Below, piece after piece: positions 5,625 through 14,000 of a stretch of 15,292 nt of DNA. The translations under genes were made by a program, and so were the position numbers. Numbering within the stretch: position 1 is the stretch's first letter; each line of letters opens with the position of its first letter. The DNA is from UBA5794 sp964196275 (GTDB lineage: Bacteria; Actinomycetota; Acidimicrobiia; Spongiisociales; UBA5794), in assembly GCA_964196275.1 (NCBI GenBank), contig CAXMSN010000064.1, positions 1 through 15,292 of the forward strand, written 5' to 3'. A model generated the notes under the pieces. That model did not search any database and was not told where the DNA came from. It saw only the letters and a program-made list of their open reading frames with translations.

Positions 5625-7385
5625 GTGACCACCGAACGCTCAAGCCTCGCGGATCTTCGCGACGGCATATCGCTGTTATGGCGGGTCCTCACCAATTATC
5701 GGGCGGTCGCTGCGATCTCGATCCTTGGTGCCGCCGTGTGGATGGCGGCGGTTGTGACCATCCCATACCTTGTGGGTTCGGTCGTCGACGCAGCGGTGAT
5801 CGACGGGGACATGGCGCTCGTGTGGCCCCTCCTCGGTCTGCTCGTGGTTGCCGGCGTGATCCAGGCCGTCGGCATCTCCCTACGGCGCTACTTCGGCTTC
5901 AAGCTCTCGTATCGTGCCGAGGCCGATCTCAGGAATCAGATATTCACGCACGTCCAACGGATGGCGTTCAGTTTCCATGATGTGACATCCACCGGGGATC
6001 TCATGGCGAGGGCATCTTCCGACCTCTCCCAACTCCGCATGATCCTCTCGATGCTTCCAATCACGCTCGCCAACCTCGTGATGTTCTTCGTCGTGACGAT
6101 CGTGCTGGTCATCATCGATCCCGTCCTTGGACTCGTTGCGTCTCTCATGATCCCTGCCCTCCTGATCGTCTCTGGGCGCTTCGCAAGCAGGGTCGTCGGC
6201 TATTCGTTCGAACTGCAGCAGCATCTCAGCGGGCTGTCGCAGGTTGTCGAGGAGTCGATATCGGGCGTCGAGGTTGTGAAGAGTTATGGGCAGGAGCCCC
6301 AGCAGCAGCAGAAGCTCGACGACAAGGCGGCGGTCATCTACGAATCGGCCATGGGCATGGCAAAGGAGCGTGCGATCCATCGGCCGCTCTTCGAGATCAT
6401 CCCTGCCTTCGGAACGGTGGCCGTCCTCGCCGTCGGTGGTATCCGCGTCATCGATGGCGCCATCACGATCGGCGAGTTCGTGGCGTTCACCCAGTATCTC
6501 GCCGTCATGGTGCTTCCGCTCATGATCACCGGTTGGTTCTTTGCGCATCTGCCACGATCTGCAGCTGCAGCCTCTCGGATCGACGAACTCCTCCTAACCG
6601 CTCCAGAGATAGTGGAGCCCGAGAGCCCGATCGAACTACGGCCCGGACCGGGCGAGATCCGGTTCCGCGATGTTGTGTTCTCCTACCCCGATGGCACCCA
6701 GGTCCTCGATGGGGTCGATCTCGTGATTCCGGGCGGCACGTCAGTCGGTCTCGTGGGAGCGACGGGTGAAGGCAAGACAACGCTTGGCCACCTGATCCCA
6801 CGCTTCTACGATTCAACGTCCGGTTCGGTGTCGATCGATGGTGTCGATGTACGCGACATCAGGCTGGACCAGCTTCGCAGCGAGGTAGCGGTTGTCTTCC
6901 AGGAGACGTTCCTGTTCTCATCCTCGATAGAGGCGAATATCCGTGTTGGCGATGCGATGGCGTCGGACGAGCAGGTCCGGGCGGCGGCGAGACTTGCACA
7001 GGCCCACGAGTTCATATGCGCCAGCCCAGACGGCTATCAGACGGTTGTCGGCGAGCGAGGGTCGACGCTGTCCGGCGGGGAGCGGCAGCGTGTCAGCTTG
7101 GCACGTGGCGTTGTGAGGGATCCGAGGGTCCTGATCCTCGACGACGCCACCTCATCCGTTGACGCGGTTGTCGAAGCAGAGATCCAGTCGGCCCTGCGTC
7201 AGGTCATGTCCGGACGGACCACGGTGATAATCGCCCATCGCACGTCAACACTTTCGATCGTCGACAACGTCGCGTTCATCGAGGGGGGCAAGGTCGTGGC
7301 CTTCGGGCCACACGAGACACTGCTGCGTGAAGTGTCGCGGTATGCGTCCGTGCTCGCAGCCAGTGGGGATGGTGTTCTCGCATGA
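5625..7385 (+). CDS. ABC exporter half-transporter, subunit with degenerate ATP site (Walker B Glu to Asp)
   Basis: 586 residues. A six-helix exporter-type membrane domain covers about 20-320, followed by the nucleotide-binding domain (about 345-586). Walker A is GATGEGKTT (378-386, Lys384), the Q-loop is VVFQETFLF, the signature is LSGGE (482-486), Walker B is VLILDD (Asp506), and the H-loop is His538. The residue after the Walker B Asp is Asp507 instead of the catalytic Glu. Family knowledge: this marks the degenerate subunit of heterodimeric exporters such as TM287/288. The partner is the next gene, which overlaps by 4 bases (ATGA). The start is GTG at 5625; an in-frame TAG at 5613-5615, the stop of the preceding gene region, excludes a longer form. 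The substrate cannot be told from sequence; lipids and drugs are common for this class. Confidence 0.93.
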   Translation: MTTERSSLADLRDGISLLWRVLTNYRAVAAISILGAAVWMAAVVTIPYLVGSVVDAAVIDGDMALVWPLLGLLVVAGVIQAVGISLRRYFGFKLSYRAEADLRNQIFTHVQRMAFSFHDVTSTGDLMARASSDLSQLRMILSMLPITLANLVMFFVVTIVLVIIDPVLGLVASLMIPALLIVSGRFASRVVGYSFELQQHLSGLSQVVEESISGVEVVKSYGQEPQQQQKLDDKAAVIYESAMGMAKERAIHRPLFEIIPAFGTVAVLAVGGIRVIDGAITIGEFVAFTQYLAVMVLPLMITGWFFAHLPRSAAAASRIDELLLTAPEIVEPESPIELRPGPGEIRFRDVVFSYPDGTQVLDGVDLVIPGGTSVGLVGATGEGKTTLGHLIPRFYDSTSGSVSIDGVDVRDIRLDQLRSEVAVVFQETFLFSSSIEANIRVGDAMASDEQVRAAARLAQAHEFICASPDGYQTVVGERGSTLSGGERQRVSLARGVVRDPRVLILDDATSSVDAVVEAEIQSALRQVMSGRTTVIIAHRTSTLSIVDNVAFIEGGKVVAFGPHETLLREVSRYASVLAASGDGVLA

Positions 7386-9157
7386 GATACATGTCATCCG
7401 CTGGCGACTACAAGGTGGAACGTCCGGGTTCGGTCCTGAAACGCGCCGCCGGCTTGTCACACGGGCTTGCGTGGCCGTTCACCGGAGCTCTCTCCATCGC
7501 TGTCTTTGCGACGCTCGTTCGCCTGATCGGTCCGCTGATCGTGCGGGGAGGGATCGACGAGGGCATAGCCATGTCCGATAAGTCAGCGATCCTCAAGGCT
7601 GCCGGGCTGTACGCCTTCGCACTCGTCGTCCAATACTTCGCCAGCGCCGCATCCCAATGGACGATCGCGTACGTCGGTGAGCGGTACCTGGTCCAACTTC
7701 GAGGCGCCGTGTTCAAACACATGCTCAGCCTCGACATGAGATTCTTCTCACGGTCCAAGAGCGGCGTTCTCGTCTCACGGATGACCTCTGACATCGAGTC
7801 GCTTCAGGACTTTGCCTCTGACGGTGCCGTCACCGCGTTGAGCAACATGCTCACGGTCCTTGGAGTGGCGATCGCACTGCTCCTCGTCGACTGGCAGATG
7901 GCGCTTGCTGTCTTCGGCGTGGTTGCTGTCCTGTTGGTGGTTTCCGTTGTGTTTCAGCGTCAGGCGCGCAGAGCGTACGACATGGTTCGCGAGCGGATCG
8001 GCAGCGTCCTCGGCACCCTGCAAGAAGGTATCGCTGGTGTGAGGGTGGTCCAGGCCTTCACACAGGAAGGCGAACAGGCGACGTCGTTCGGCAGGGTGAA
8101 CGAGAAGTACTACGAGGCCAACATGGCAGCGGCAAGAGCTATCTCGTGGTACTTTCCCGTCGTCGCCTTTCTGAGGGTGATAGCGATGGCTGCGGCGCTT
8201 GCGATCGGCGCCTCGCGTGTTATCGACGGGTCCATGACTCTGGGGACGCTTGTTGCGTTCCTCCTGTACCTCGAGTGGTTCTTCCAGCCGATCATCAACC
8301 TGTCGAACGTGTACAACCTGTTGCAGAGCGCCCTCGCAGCGCTTGCCAAGCTGTTCGATCTGATGGACGAGCCTGTGGTGATCGACGACAGCTCTGACGC
8401 ACACGATCTCCCGATGCCTGTGAGGGGAGTCGTTGACGTCGACGACGTTTCGTTCGAGTACATCAAGGGTGAACCGACGCTGATCGATATCAACATCGAT
8501 GTCGCATCGGGCGAGCGGTTGGCGATCGTTGGCGAGACCGGATCAGGGAAGTCGACCATCGCAAAGCTCATCATGCGGTTCTACGACCCCGATAGCGGCT
8601 CTATCCGTATCGATGGCCACGACCTTGTCGGCGTCACCGGGAGTTCACGCGTCGGATCGATGGCACTCATCCCTCAGGACGGGTTCCTGTTCTCAGGCAC
8701 ACTCCGAAGCAACCTTGTCTTCGCCAGCCCTGAATCCGATGACGACGATGTGTGGAGGGTCCTTGAGGCGATGGAGATCGATGGCTGGGTGCGATCTCTT
8801 CCTGAGGCTCTGGACACAGAAGTTCGCGAGCGTGGATCCCGGTTCTCTGCAGGTGAGCGCCAACTGGTTGCCCTTGCTCGGGCGTTCCTCGCCGATCCCG
8901 CTGTGATAGTCCTTGATGAAGCAACGTCGAATCTCGATCCGGAGACAGAAGTGAACGTTGAGAGGGCCCTTCAGGCCCTGTTGGCTGGTAGGACGTCGAT
9001 CGTCATCGCCCATCGCCTGAGGTCAGCCGAGCGTGCAGACCGTGTCGTGATGGTCGATGCGGGAGCGATCATCGCCGAGGGCACACATGATGAACTTTCG
9101 GAATCCTCCGAGCCATACCGTGAACTTGTCGAGGTGTGGCATCGAGGCCTCGCCTGA
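7382..9157 (+). CDS. ABC exporter half-transporter, catalytically complete partner subunit
   Basis: 591 residues with an exporter membrane domain (about 40-325) and a nucleotide-binding domain (about 350-591). Walker A is GETGSGKST (384-392, Lys390), the Q-loop is ALIPQDGFLF, Walker B is VIVLDE with the catalytic Glu513, and the H-loop is His544. The signature is FSAGE (488-492), deviating from LSGGQ/E. In an ABC dimer each ATP site combines one subunit's Walker motifs with the other's signature. The deviant signature here therefore pairs with the Asp507 site of the preceding gene, and Glu513 pairs with that gene's normal LSGGE. The two deviations fall in the same site, as in known heterodimeric exporters. 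It overlaps the previous gene by ATGA; a second ATG three codons downstream is an alternative start. Confidence 0.93.
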   Translation: MRYMSSAGDYKVERPGSVLKRAAGLSHGLAWPFTGALSIAVFATLVRLIGPLIVRGGIDEGIAMSDKSAILKAAGLYAFALVVQYFASAASQWTIAYVGERYLVQLRGAVFKHMLSLDMRFFSRSKSGVLVSRMTSDIESLQDFASDGAVTALSNMLTVLGVAIALLLVDWQMALAVFGVVAVLLVVSVVFQRQARRAYDMVRERIGSVLGTLQEGIAGVRVVQAFTQEGEQATSFGRVNEKYYEANMAAARAISWYFPVVAFLRVIAMAAALAIGASRVIDGSMTLGTLVAFLLYLEWFFQPIINLSNVYNLLQSALAALAKLFDLMDEPVVIDDSSDAHDLPMPVRGVVDVDDVSFEYIKGEPTLIDINIDVASGERLAIVGETGSGKSTIAKLIMRFYDPDSGSIRIDGHDLVGVTGSSRVGSMALIPQDGFLFSGTLRSNLVFASPESDDDDVWRVLEAMEIDGWVRSLPEALDTEVRERGSRFSAGERQLVALARAFLADPAVIVLDEATSNLDPETEVNVERALQALLAGRTSIVIAHRLRSAERADRVVMVDAGAIIAEGTHDELSESSEPYRELVEVWHRGLA

Positions 9158-9177
9158 TGTGAGAAGCCACAGTCACG

Positions 9178-9183
9178 TATAAC
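9178..9183 (+). promoter_or_regulatory. Candidate -10 element for the flavin-binding protein gene
   Basis: TATAAC lies 9 bases before the ATG at 9193 in the 35-base gap after the ABC gene, with a poor -35 candidate (CTGATG, 9154-9159, 18-base spacer). A transcript from it would be nearly leaderless, and no Shine-Dalgarno sequence is present. It suggests the flavin protein could have its own promoter. The evidence is weak. Confidence 0.3.
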
Positions 9184-9192
9184 GTTCGACGC

Positions 9193-9882
9193 ATGGCAGA
9201 TACCCCACCGTCACGCTCAGAGGTCAGACGCCTGCCTGAGCGCGGTGCGTACGACACAGAGACGATCCACTCGATCTTGGACGAAGGTTTGATCTGCCAT
9301 CTCGGGTTCGCGACGGATCGCGGTCCGGTTGTCATCCCCACCATTCACGCCAGGGTAGGGGACACGCTCTATCTCCATGGTTCCCATGCTTCTCGTATGA
9401 TGCGGTCGATTCCGGGGAGCGAGGTTTGTGTCACCGTCACGATCGTCGACGGGATCGTTGCCGCCCGGTCTGCGTTCCATCACTCGATGAACTATCGCTC
9501 CGTCGTCGTGTTCGGTACTCCTCGGATCGTCGACGATCCGGAAGAGCGAATGGTCGCGTTCGAGGCTGTCACGGAGCATGTGCTTCCCGGCCGATGGGCC
9601 GAGGCTCGGTGGCCGAATGAGAAGGAGGACAAGGGCACCAAGTTGCTTGCGCTCTCGATCGACGAAGCATCTGCAAAGGTGAGAACGGGGCCGCCGGTCG
9701 ACGATGACGAAGACATGGACCTCGATATCTGGGCCGGCGTTATCCCATTGTTGGTGACGGCAGGCGACCCGATTCCCGCCCCGGACGTCAAGGTGGGATT
9801 GGATGTCGCAGCCTCGGCAGCGAATTACGCCCGCCCGAGGCCGAAGTCCCAAATCCGAAATCCGACACCCGACCAGAATTAG
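9193..9882 (+). CDS. Pyridoxamine 5'-phosphate oxidase-like, flavin-nucleotide-binding protein
   Basis: 229 residues. The split beta-barrel fold of the Pyridox_ox_2 type is recognisable: an N-terminal helix (DTETIHSILDEGLICHLGF, 21-39), strands with GPVVIPTIHARVGDTLYLHGS (44-64) and the loop HASRMMRSI (65-73) expected to contact FMN, then VCVTVTIVDGIVAARSAFHHSMNYRSVVVFG (78-108). Members bind FMN or F420; many act as small oxidoreductases of unknown substrate. The acidic stretch DDDEDMDLDIW (170-180) precedes a C-terminal extension. The last 13 residues (217-229) are encoded by the left half of a long hairpin, so this tail was probably gained by readthrough into an intergenic repeat and may not be functional. 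The gene lies 35 bases after the ABC pair and converges on the F420-dependent oxidoreductase. Confidence 0.88.
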   Translation: MADTPPSRSEVRRLPERGAYDTETIHSILDEGLICHLGFATDRGPVVIPTIHARVGDTLYLHGSHASRMMRSIPGSEVCVTVTIVDGIVAARSAFHHSMNYRSVVVFGTPRIVDDPEERMVAFEAVTEHVLPGRWAEARWPNEKEDKGTKLLALSIDEASAKVRTGPPVDDDEDMDLDIWAGVIPLLVTAGDPIPAPDVKVGLDVAASAANYARPRPKSQIRNPTPDQN

Positions 9883-9914
9883 AACTCTGGTTCTGGTCGG
9901 AATTCGGACTTCGG
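9841..9914. terminator. Long interrupted hairpin between convergent genes, overlapping the end of the flavin-protein gene
   Basis: Outer arms 9841-9849 and 9906-9914 pair 9 of 9; inner arms 9869-9878 and 9891-9900 pair 10 of 10 around a 12-base loop. The left side carries an extra internal segment with a tandem AAATCCG repeat (9851-9864). The stop codon of the plus-strand gene (9880-9882) is in the loop. The position between convergent genes fits a two-way terminator or a dispersed intergenic repeat; there is no T-run. Confidence 0.55.
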
Positions 9915-9930
9915 TCAGCGGGCCTGCGAG

Positions 9931-9955
9931 CGGCTCGGACCTCGGGAGGGAGCCG
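9931..9955 (-). terminator. Short hairpin after the F420-dependent oxidoreductase gene
   Basis: CGGCTC (9931-9936) pairs with GAGCCG (9950-9955) about 12 bases past the minus-strand stop at 9967. There is no T-run. It may assist termination together with the larger hairpin beside it. Confidence 0.35.
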
Positions 9956-9966
9956 AAGGCGACCGA

Positions 9967-10770
9967 CTACGCGTTCACTTCGTCTCTCCAGGCGAGCCAG
10001 TCCTTGACGGGTTCGAAGTCGTAGTCCGGCCCGTTCAATCCGATGGTGAACTCGACGGCTCCGATCTCTCTGAGTGCGTCGGCGACATCGATTTTCGTGA
10101 CCTGGACGCCGACTGAGCGCTCGATATCCGCGGGATCTCTGCCGACATTTGCGCAGTGCTGGTCGAGGATGCCCATCTTGCGGGTGAACGTCTCGACATT
10201 GCCGAATCCGTGCCAGATGTCTGCGTACTCAGCAACGATGCGAAGCGTGACCTTCTCGCCTCCGCCTCCGATGAGGATCGGGACGTCGCCCGTAGGCTGC
10301 GGATCAAGGCTCCCAAGGCGTGCCTTGATTAGCGGCATGGCGGCATCGAGAGCCCTGAGGCGACCGCCAGCGGTACCGAACTCGTATCCGTATTCGTCGT
10401 AGTCCTTCTCGAACCATCCGGATCCGATACCGAAGATCAGCCTGCCACCCGAGATGACGTCGACGGTGCGAGCCATATCGGCGAGCAGTTGGGGATTCCG
10501 GTACGAGTTGCAGGTGACGAGCGCACCGATCTTGATCTTCTCAGTCGCTTCCGCCCATGCCCCGAGCATCGTCCAGCATTCGAAGTGCTTACCGATGTTC
10601 TCGGCACCCTCCGCATCGCTGTACTCCTCGCCGCCATACAGCGGATAGAAGTGATCCCAGTTGTAGAGCACATCGACACCGAGTTCCTCGGCGGTCGCTG
10701 CGGCTCGCCGGATGTCCGAATACTCCGCGTGCTGTGGGTGAATCTGGATGGCGATGCGGGCGTCTGCCAT
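9967..10770 (-). CDS. LLM-class F420-dependent oxidoreductase, Rv1855c-like (TIGR03560 type)
   Basis: 267 residues, a bacterial luciferase-like TIM barrel. Strongly recalled family stretches are RIAIQIHPQH (5-14), AEELGVDVLYNWDHFYPLYG (27-46), ECWTMLGAWAEATEKIKIGALVTCNSYRNP (64-93, read in parts), ISGGRLIFGIGSGWFEKDYDEYGYEFGT (106-133, in parts), PILIGGGGEK (164-173) and ADIWHGFG (183-190). Family members use the deazaflavin F420 for hydride transfer; the substrate is unknown. The frame is open upstream to 11058, but the ATG at 10770 is chosen because it starts the family-conserved sequence and is preceded by GAGGAGA at the right distance. The extra 96 residues would be Arg-rich and without family likeness. 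F420 use is consistent with an actinobacterial host. It diverges from gltB. Confidence 0.93.
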   Translation of the reverse strand: MADARIAIQIHPQHAEYSDIRRAAATAEELGVDVLYNWDHFYPLYGGEEYSDAEGAENIGKHFECWTMLGAWAEATEKIKIGALVTCNSYRNPQLLADMARTVDVISGGRLIFGIGSGWFEKDYDEYGYEFGTAGGRLRALDAAMPLIKARLGSLDPQPTGDVPILIGGGGEKVTLRIVAEYADIWHGFGNVETFTRKMGILDQHCANVGRDPADIERSVGVQVTKIDVADALREIGAVEFTIGLNGPDYDFEPVKDWLAWRDEVNA

Positions 10771-10774
10771 GAAG

Positions 10775-10781
10775 TCTCCTC
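10775..10781 (-). promoter_or_regulatory. Shine-Dalgarno sequence deciding the start of the F420-dependent oxidoreductase
   Basis: GAGGAGA on the minus strand lies four bases ahead of the ATG at 10770. It is one of only two clear Shine-Dalgarno sequences in the window and argues against the 96-residue longer reading. Confidence 0.8.
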
Positions 10782-10926
10782 GTCTTGGGGTCTCGCCGGA
10801 GACTATCGAAACCTCGGCGCTCCAGATGCGTCGACGCAAACAGATGGTGCCTCCATCCTTCTGTGGTCCGAGCTCTGCGGTCCGCGTTCCTCCTCTGGCG
10901 GATTTCGGTGTTCCGCCCATCGGTGA

Positions 10927-10993
10927 TACGGTTTCGCACTCCCAAGAACGGGTTTCGAGTCGACCGGCGATCAGGTGGTGGGATCCGGTTTCG
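10927..10993 (+). promoter_or_regulatory. gltB upstream region: candidate extended -10 and three GGTTTCG repeats
   Basis: The 249-base gap between the divergent oxidoreductase (start 10770) and gltB (start 11020) has no gene. TG-A-TACGGT (to 10932) fits an extended -10. GGTTTCG occurs three times, at 10930-10936, 10951-10957 and 10987-10993, the first two 21 bases (two helical turns) apart; the first overlaps the -10. The second and third continue as CGAGTCG and CGACTCG, an inverted pair. A regulator binding these copies is possible. Evidence is pattern only. Confidence 0.35.
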
Positions 10994-11003
10994 ACTCGCA
11001 TGT

Positions 11004-11009
11004 GAGGAG
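11004..11009 (+). promoter_or_regulatory. Shine-Dalgarno sequence of gltB
   Basis: GAGGAG ends 10 bases before the ATG at 11020. It supports this start, which places the conserved nucleophile cysteine at codon 16; such short propeptides are normal for GltB. Confidence 0.75.
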
Positions 11010-11019
11010 TACTGCCGAG

Positions 11020-14000
11020 ATGACCAGCTACCCGCTGTATCAGCCAGCGATGCATCACGATGCCTGTGGGGTCGGCTTCATCGCCGCTCGCTCAGCCCTA
11101 GCGTCCCACCGCATCGTGCGTCTGGGCGTGGACTGCCTGCACAATCTTGATCACCGCGGTGCCCGCTCCGCCGACGGCACGGGCGACGGTGCCGGCATGA
11201 TGACGCGGATCCCCTACCGGTTGATCGAGCGAGACCTCGTTGCGAATGGCAAGCCGGTTCCCGCCAGGGACCGGCTCGGACTCGTGATGGCGTTCCTCCC
11301 GAGACCGGGGCGCAGTGCAGCCCGTGCAGTCATCGAACAGGCACTGGCGGACAACGGCCTTTCCGTCCTGCACTGGCGGTCTGTCCCAGTCGACTTCAGC
11401 GTTCTCTCCAAGACCGCCAGACGGTCAGTGCCGCGTATCCAGCAGGCGATCGTGGTTGCACCGGACTCGGTAGGGGACACCGACGAATTCGAGAAGCTTC
11501 TGTTCTTATCCCGAAAGCAGATCGAGAGATCAGAGGACGCTGCCACGTTCAGTATCGTCTCTTGCTCAGCCCGGACGGTCGTCTACAAGGGCCTCATCAC
11601 CGCAGATTCGATCGAGCGCTTCTACTGGGACCTCATAGACCCGCTGTACGAAACCGATTTCGTGATCTTCCACCAACGGTATTCGACCAACACAGACCCG
11701 GCATGGGAGCTGGCACAGCCGTTTCGATTGCTTGCACACAATGGAGAGATCAACACAGTGCAGGGGAACCGCGCATGGATGACCGCACGTTCGAACGACA
11801 TCGGTAGCGGAGTGTGGGGCGACCGCTCGCCGGAGCTCGCACCCCTTGTGAGGCCAGGCATCGCCAGCGACTCCTTCAGCCTTGACGAGGCAACGGAAGT
11901 GCTCGTTCGCTCTGGCAGGGACCTTGCCCACGTGAAAGAGATGCTGATCCCTGAGGCGTGGGAGAACGTCGCCGATCTTGACCCGGAGCTTCGGGCGTTC
12001 CACGAGTATCACGCATTCCTGTCGGAGCCGTGGGATGGGCCAGCTGCGATCGCTGCGTCGGACGGTCAGACGCTGATCGCCGGACTCGATAGGAACGGCC
12101 TTCGACCTGCGCGTTGGACCATCACGCCCGACACGATCCTCGTCGCGTCCGAGGCCGGGATCGCACCCGAGGTGGAGGTTCGCGCGATCGAGACCGGGCA
12201 GCTCGGACCCGGAGAGACGATCGAGGTCGATCTCGTTACGGGCGACCACTTGATGCCAGCCCAAGTGAAGGCCCGACTGGCATCGAAGGCACCGTACGCC
12301 GACTGGATCACCAATCAGACCAACTACGTGAACGATCCGTTCGACGATCTCCAGGATGACCGATTCGACGCAGCGGCGCTTTCGCGAGTCTTCGGGTACA
12401 CGCCAGAGGAGCGAAGACTTCTCCTGCATCCCATGGCCGAGGGGATCGAGCCCGTACTTTCGATGGGTCACGACACGGGCCTCGCGGCGCTGTCCGATCT
12501 GCCCCAGCGGCTCTCGAGATACTTCCATCAGGCATTCGCACAGGTGACGAACCCTCCCATGGACCCGATACGGGAGAAGCTCGTCATGTCGCTTCGGACG
12601 TACGTGGGTCGTCATGGGTCGTTCCTTGAGGAGACGCCGCAGCAGGCGCACATGATGGAGCTCTTCTCGCCCGTGCTCACCGACGCAGAGGTCGAGGGTC
12701 TCAGAAACTCAGAGGACCCTGCGTTCAAGTCGGTTTGGCTTGAGGTCCTTTTCGATGCGGACAGTGGGGCGGACGGGATGGTCGGAGCGGTCAAAGACCT
12801 GTGCGATCGCGCCGAGAGCGAGGTCCGGTCTGGAACGACGATCGTGATCCTTTCGGATCGCGAGACGGATGAGCATCGAGCTCCGATTCCAATAACGCTG
12901 GCTGTTGGAGCTGTTCACCACCATCTCATTGCTACCGGCCTCCGCATGCATGCTTCGATCATCGCGGTCACAGGCGAAACGCGTGATTCCCATGACATGG
13001 CCTGTCTCATCGGGTTCGGCGCTGCCGCCGTCAACCCGTATCTCGCCATCGAGGAGGTCCGTGCTTTGGCTGAGTCTGGTGCCATTCCCCAGGGCATCAT
13101 CGAGGCACAAGAGAACTACCGCAGCAGCCTTGAAAAGGGCCTCCTCAAGATCATGTCGAAGATGGGGATCTGCACGGTCAAGTCCTACCGCAGCTCTGAA
13201 CTGTTCGAAGCGATCGGACTGGATCAGGAGGTGCGCGACCTGGCGTTCCGGTTCGTCCACCACAGAATCGGTGGCGTCGGGTTCGATCGAATCGCCGCTG
13301 ATTCTGTCGGGCGCCATGCCCGCTTCAACAGCGACGAGGAGGAGATCCAGGGGTTCTACAAGCATCGCGGAAGAGGCGTGCCGCACATAGCGTCGCCTCG
13401 CATGGTGCTCTCGCTTCAGAAGGCCGTTCGTGCACCTGGTCGGGACGCATGGAGCAGGTACCTTGAACTCACCGAAGAGTCTCGCCCTGCCATGGAGTTG
13501 CGGGATCTTCTTCAACTGAACCCGGTTGCAGAGCCTGTCGATGTCGACTCTGTCGAATCCGTCGAACAGATCATGGCTCGGTTCGTTACAGCCGCCATGT
13601 CACTCGGGGCGCTTTCGCCCGAAGCCCACGAGGCGCTTGCCGTCGCGATGAACCGTATCGGCGGGCTCTCGAACTCCGGTGAGGGGGGAGAGGACCCGAG
13701 TCGGTACGGGACGGAACGCAACTCGGCGATCAAGCAGGTGGCCAGCGGGCGCTTCGGCGTCACACCTGGATATCTGGCCTCAGCAGATGAGTTCCAGATA
13801 AAGATGGCGCAGGGCTCGAAACCGGGCGAAGGAGGTCAACTGCCCGGTCACAAGGTCACAGAGGAGATCGCACGGCTCAGGCACACGAAGCCCGGTGTGA
13901 CGCTCATATCACCCCCACCCCATCACGACATCTACTCGATCGAGGATCTTGCACAGCTGATATATGACCTCAAGACGTTCAAGCCCTCAGCGCGCGTGTC

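Noticed and set aside
5880..6548. Minus-strand open frame opposite the first ABC exporter gene (and a similar one at 7775-8404 opposite the second)
   Set aside because: His/Asp/Arg-rich composition typical of the antisense of hydrophobic membrane segments; both lie wholly inside convincing exporter genes.
10930..10993. GlnR operator upstream of gltB
   Set aside because: Only the GAAAC-type halves are present; GTnAC halves at the expected 6-base spacing are missing in either orientation.
10771..11058. A 96-residue N-terminal extension of the F420-dependent oxidoreductase
   Set aside because: It would overlap the gltB start, is Arg/Gly-rich without family likeness, and the ATG at 10770 has a good Shine-Dalgarno sequence and begins the conserved sequence.
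11566..12651. Minus-strand open frame of 361 codons within gltB (also 12709-13515 and 14409-15119)
   Set aside because: High GC creates long antisense frames. The gltB reading on the plus strand is continuous and carries the family motifs throughout.
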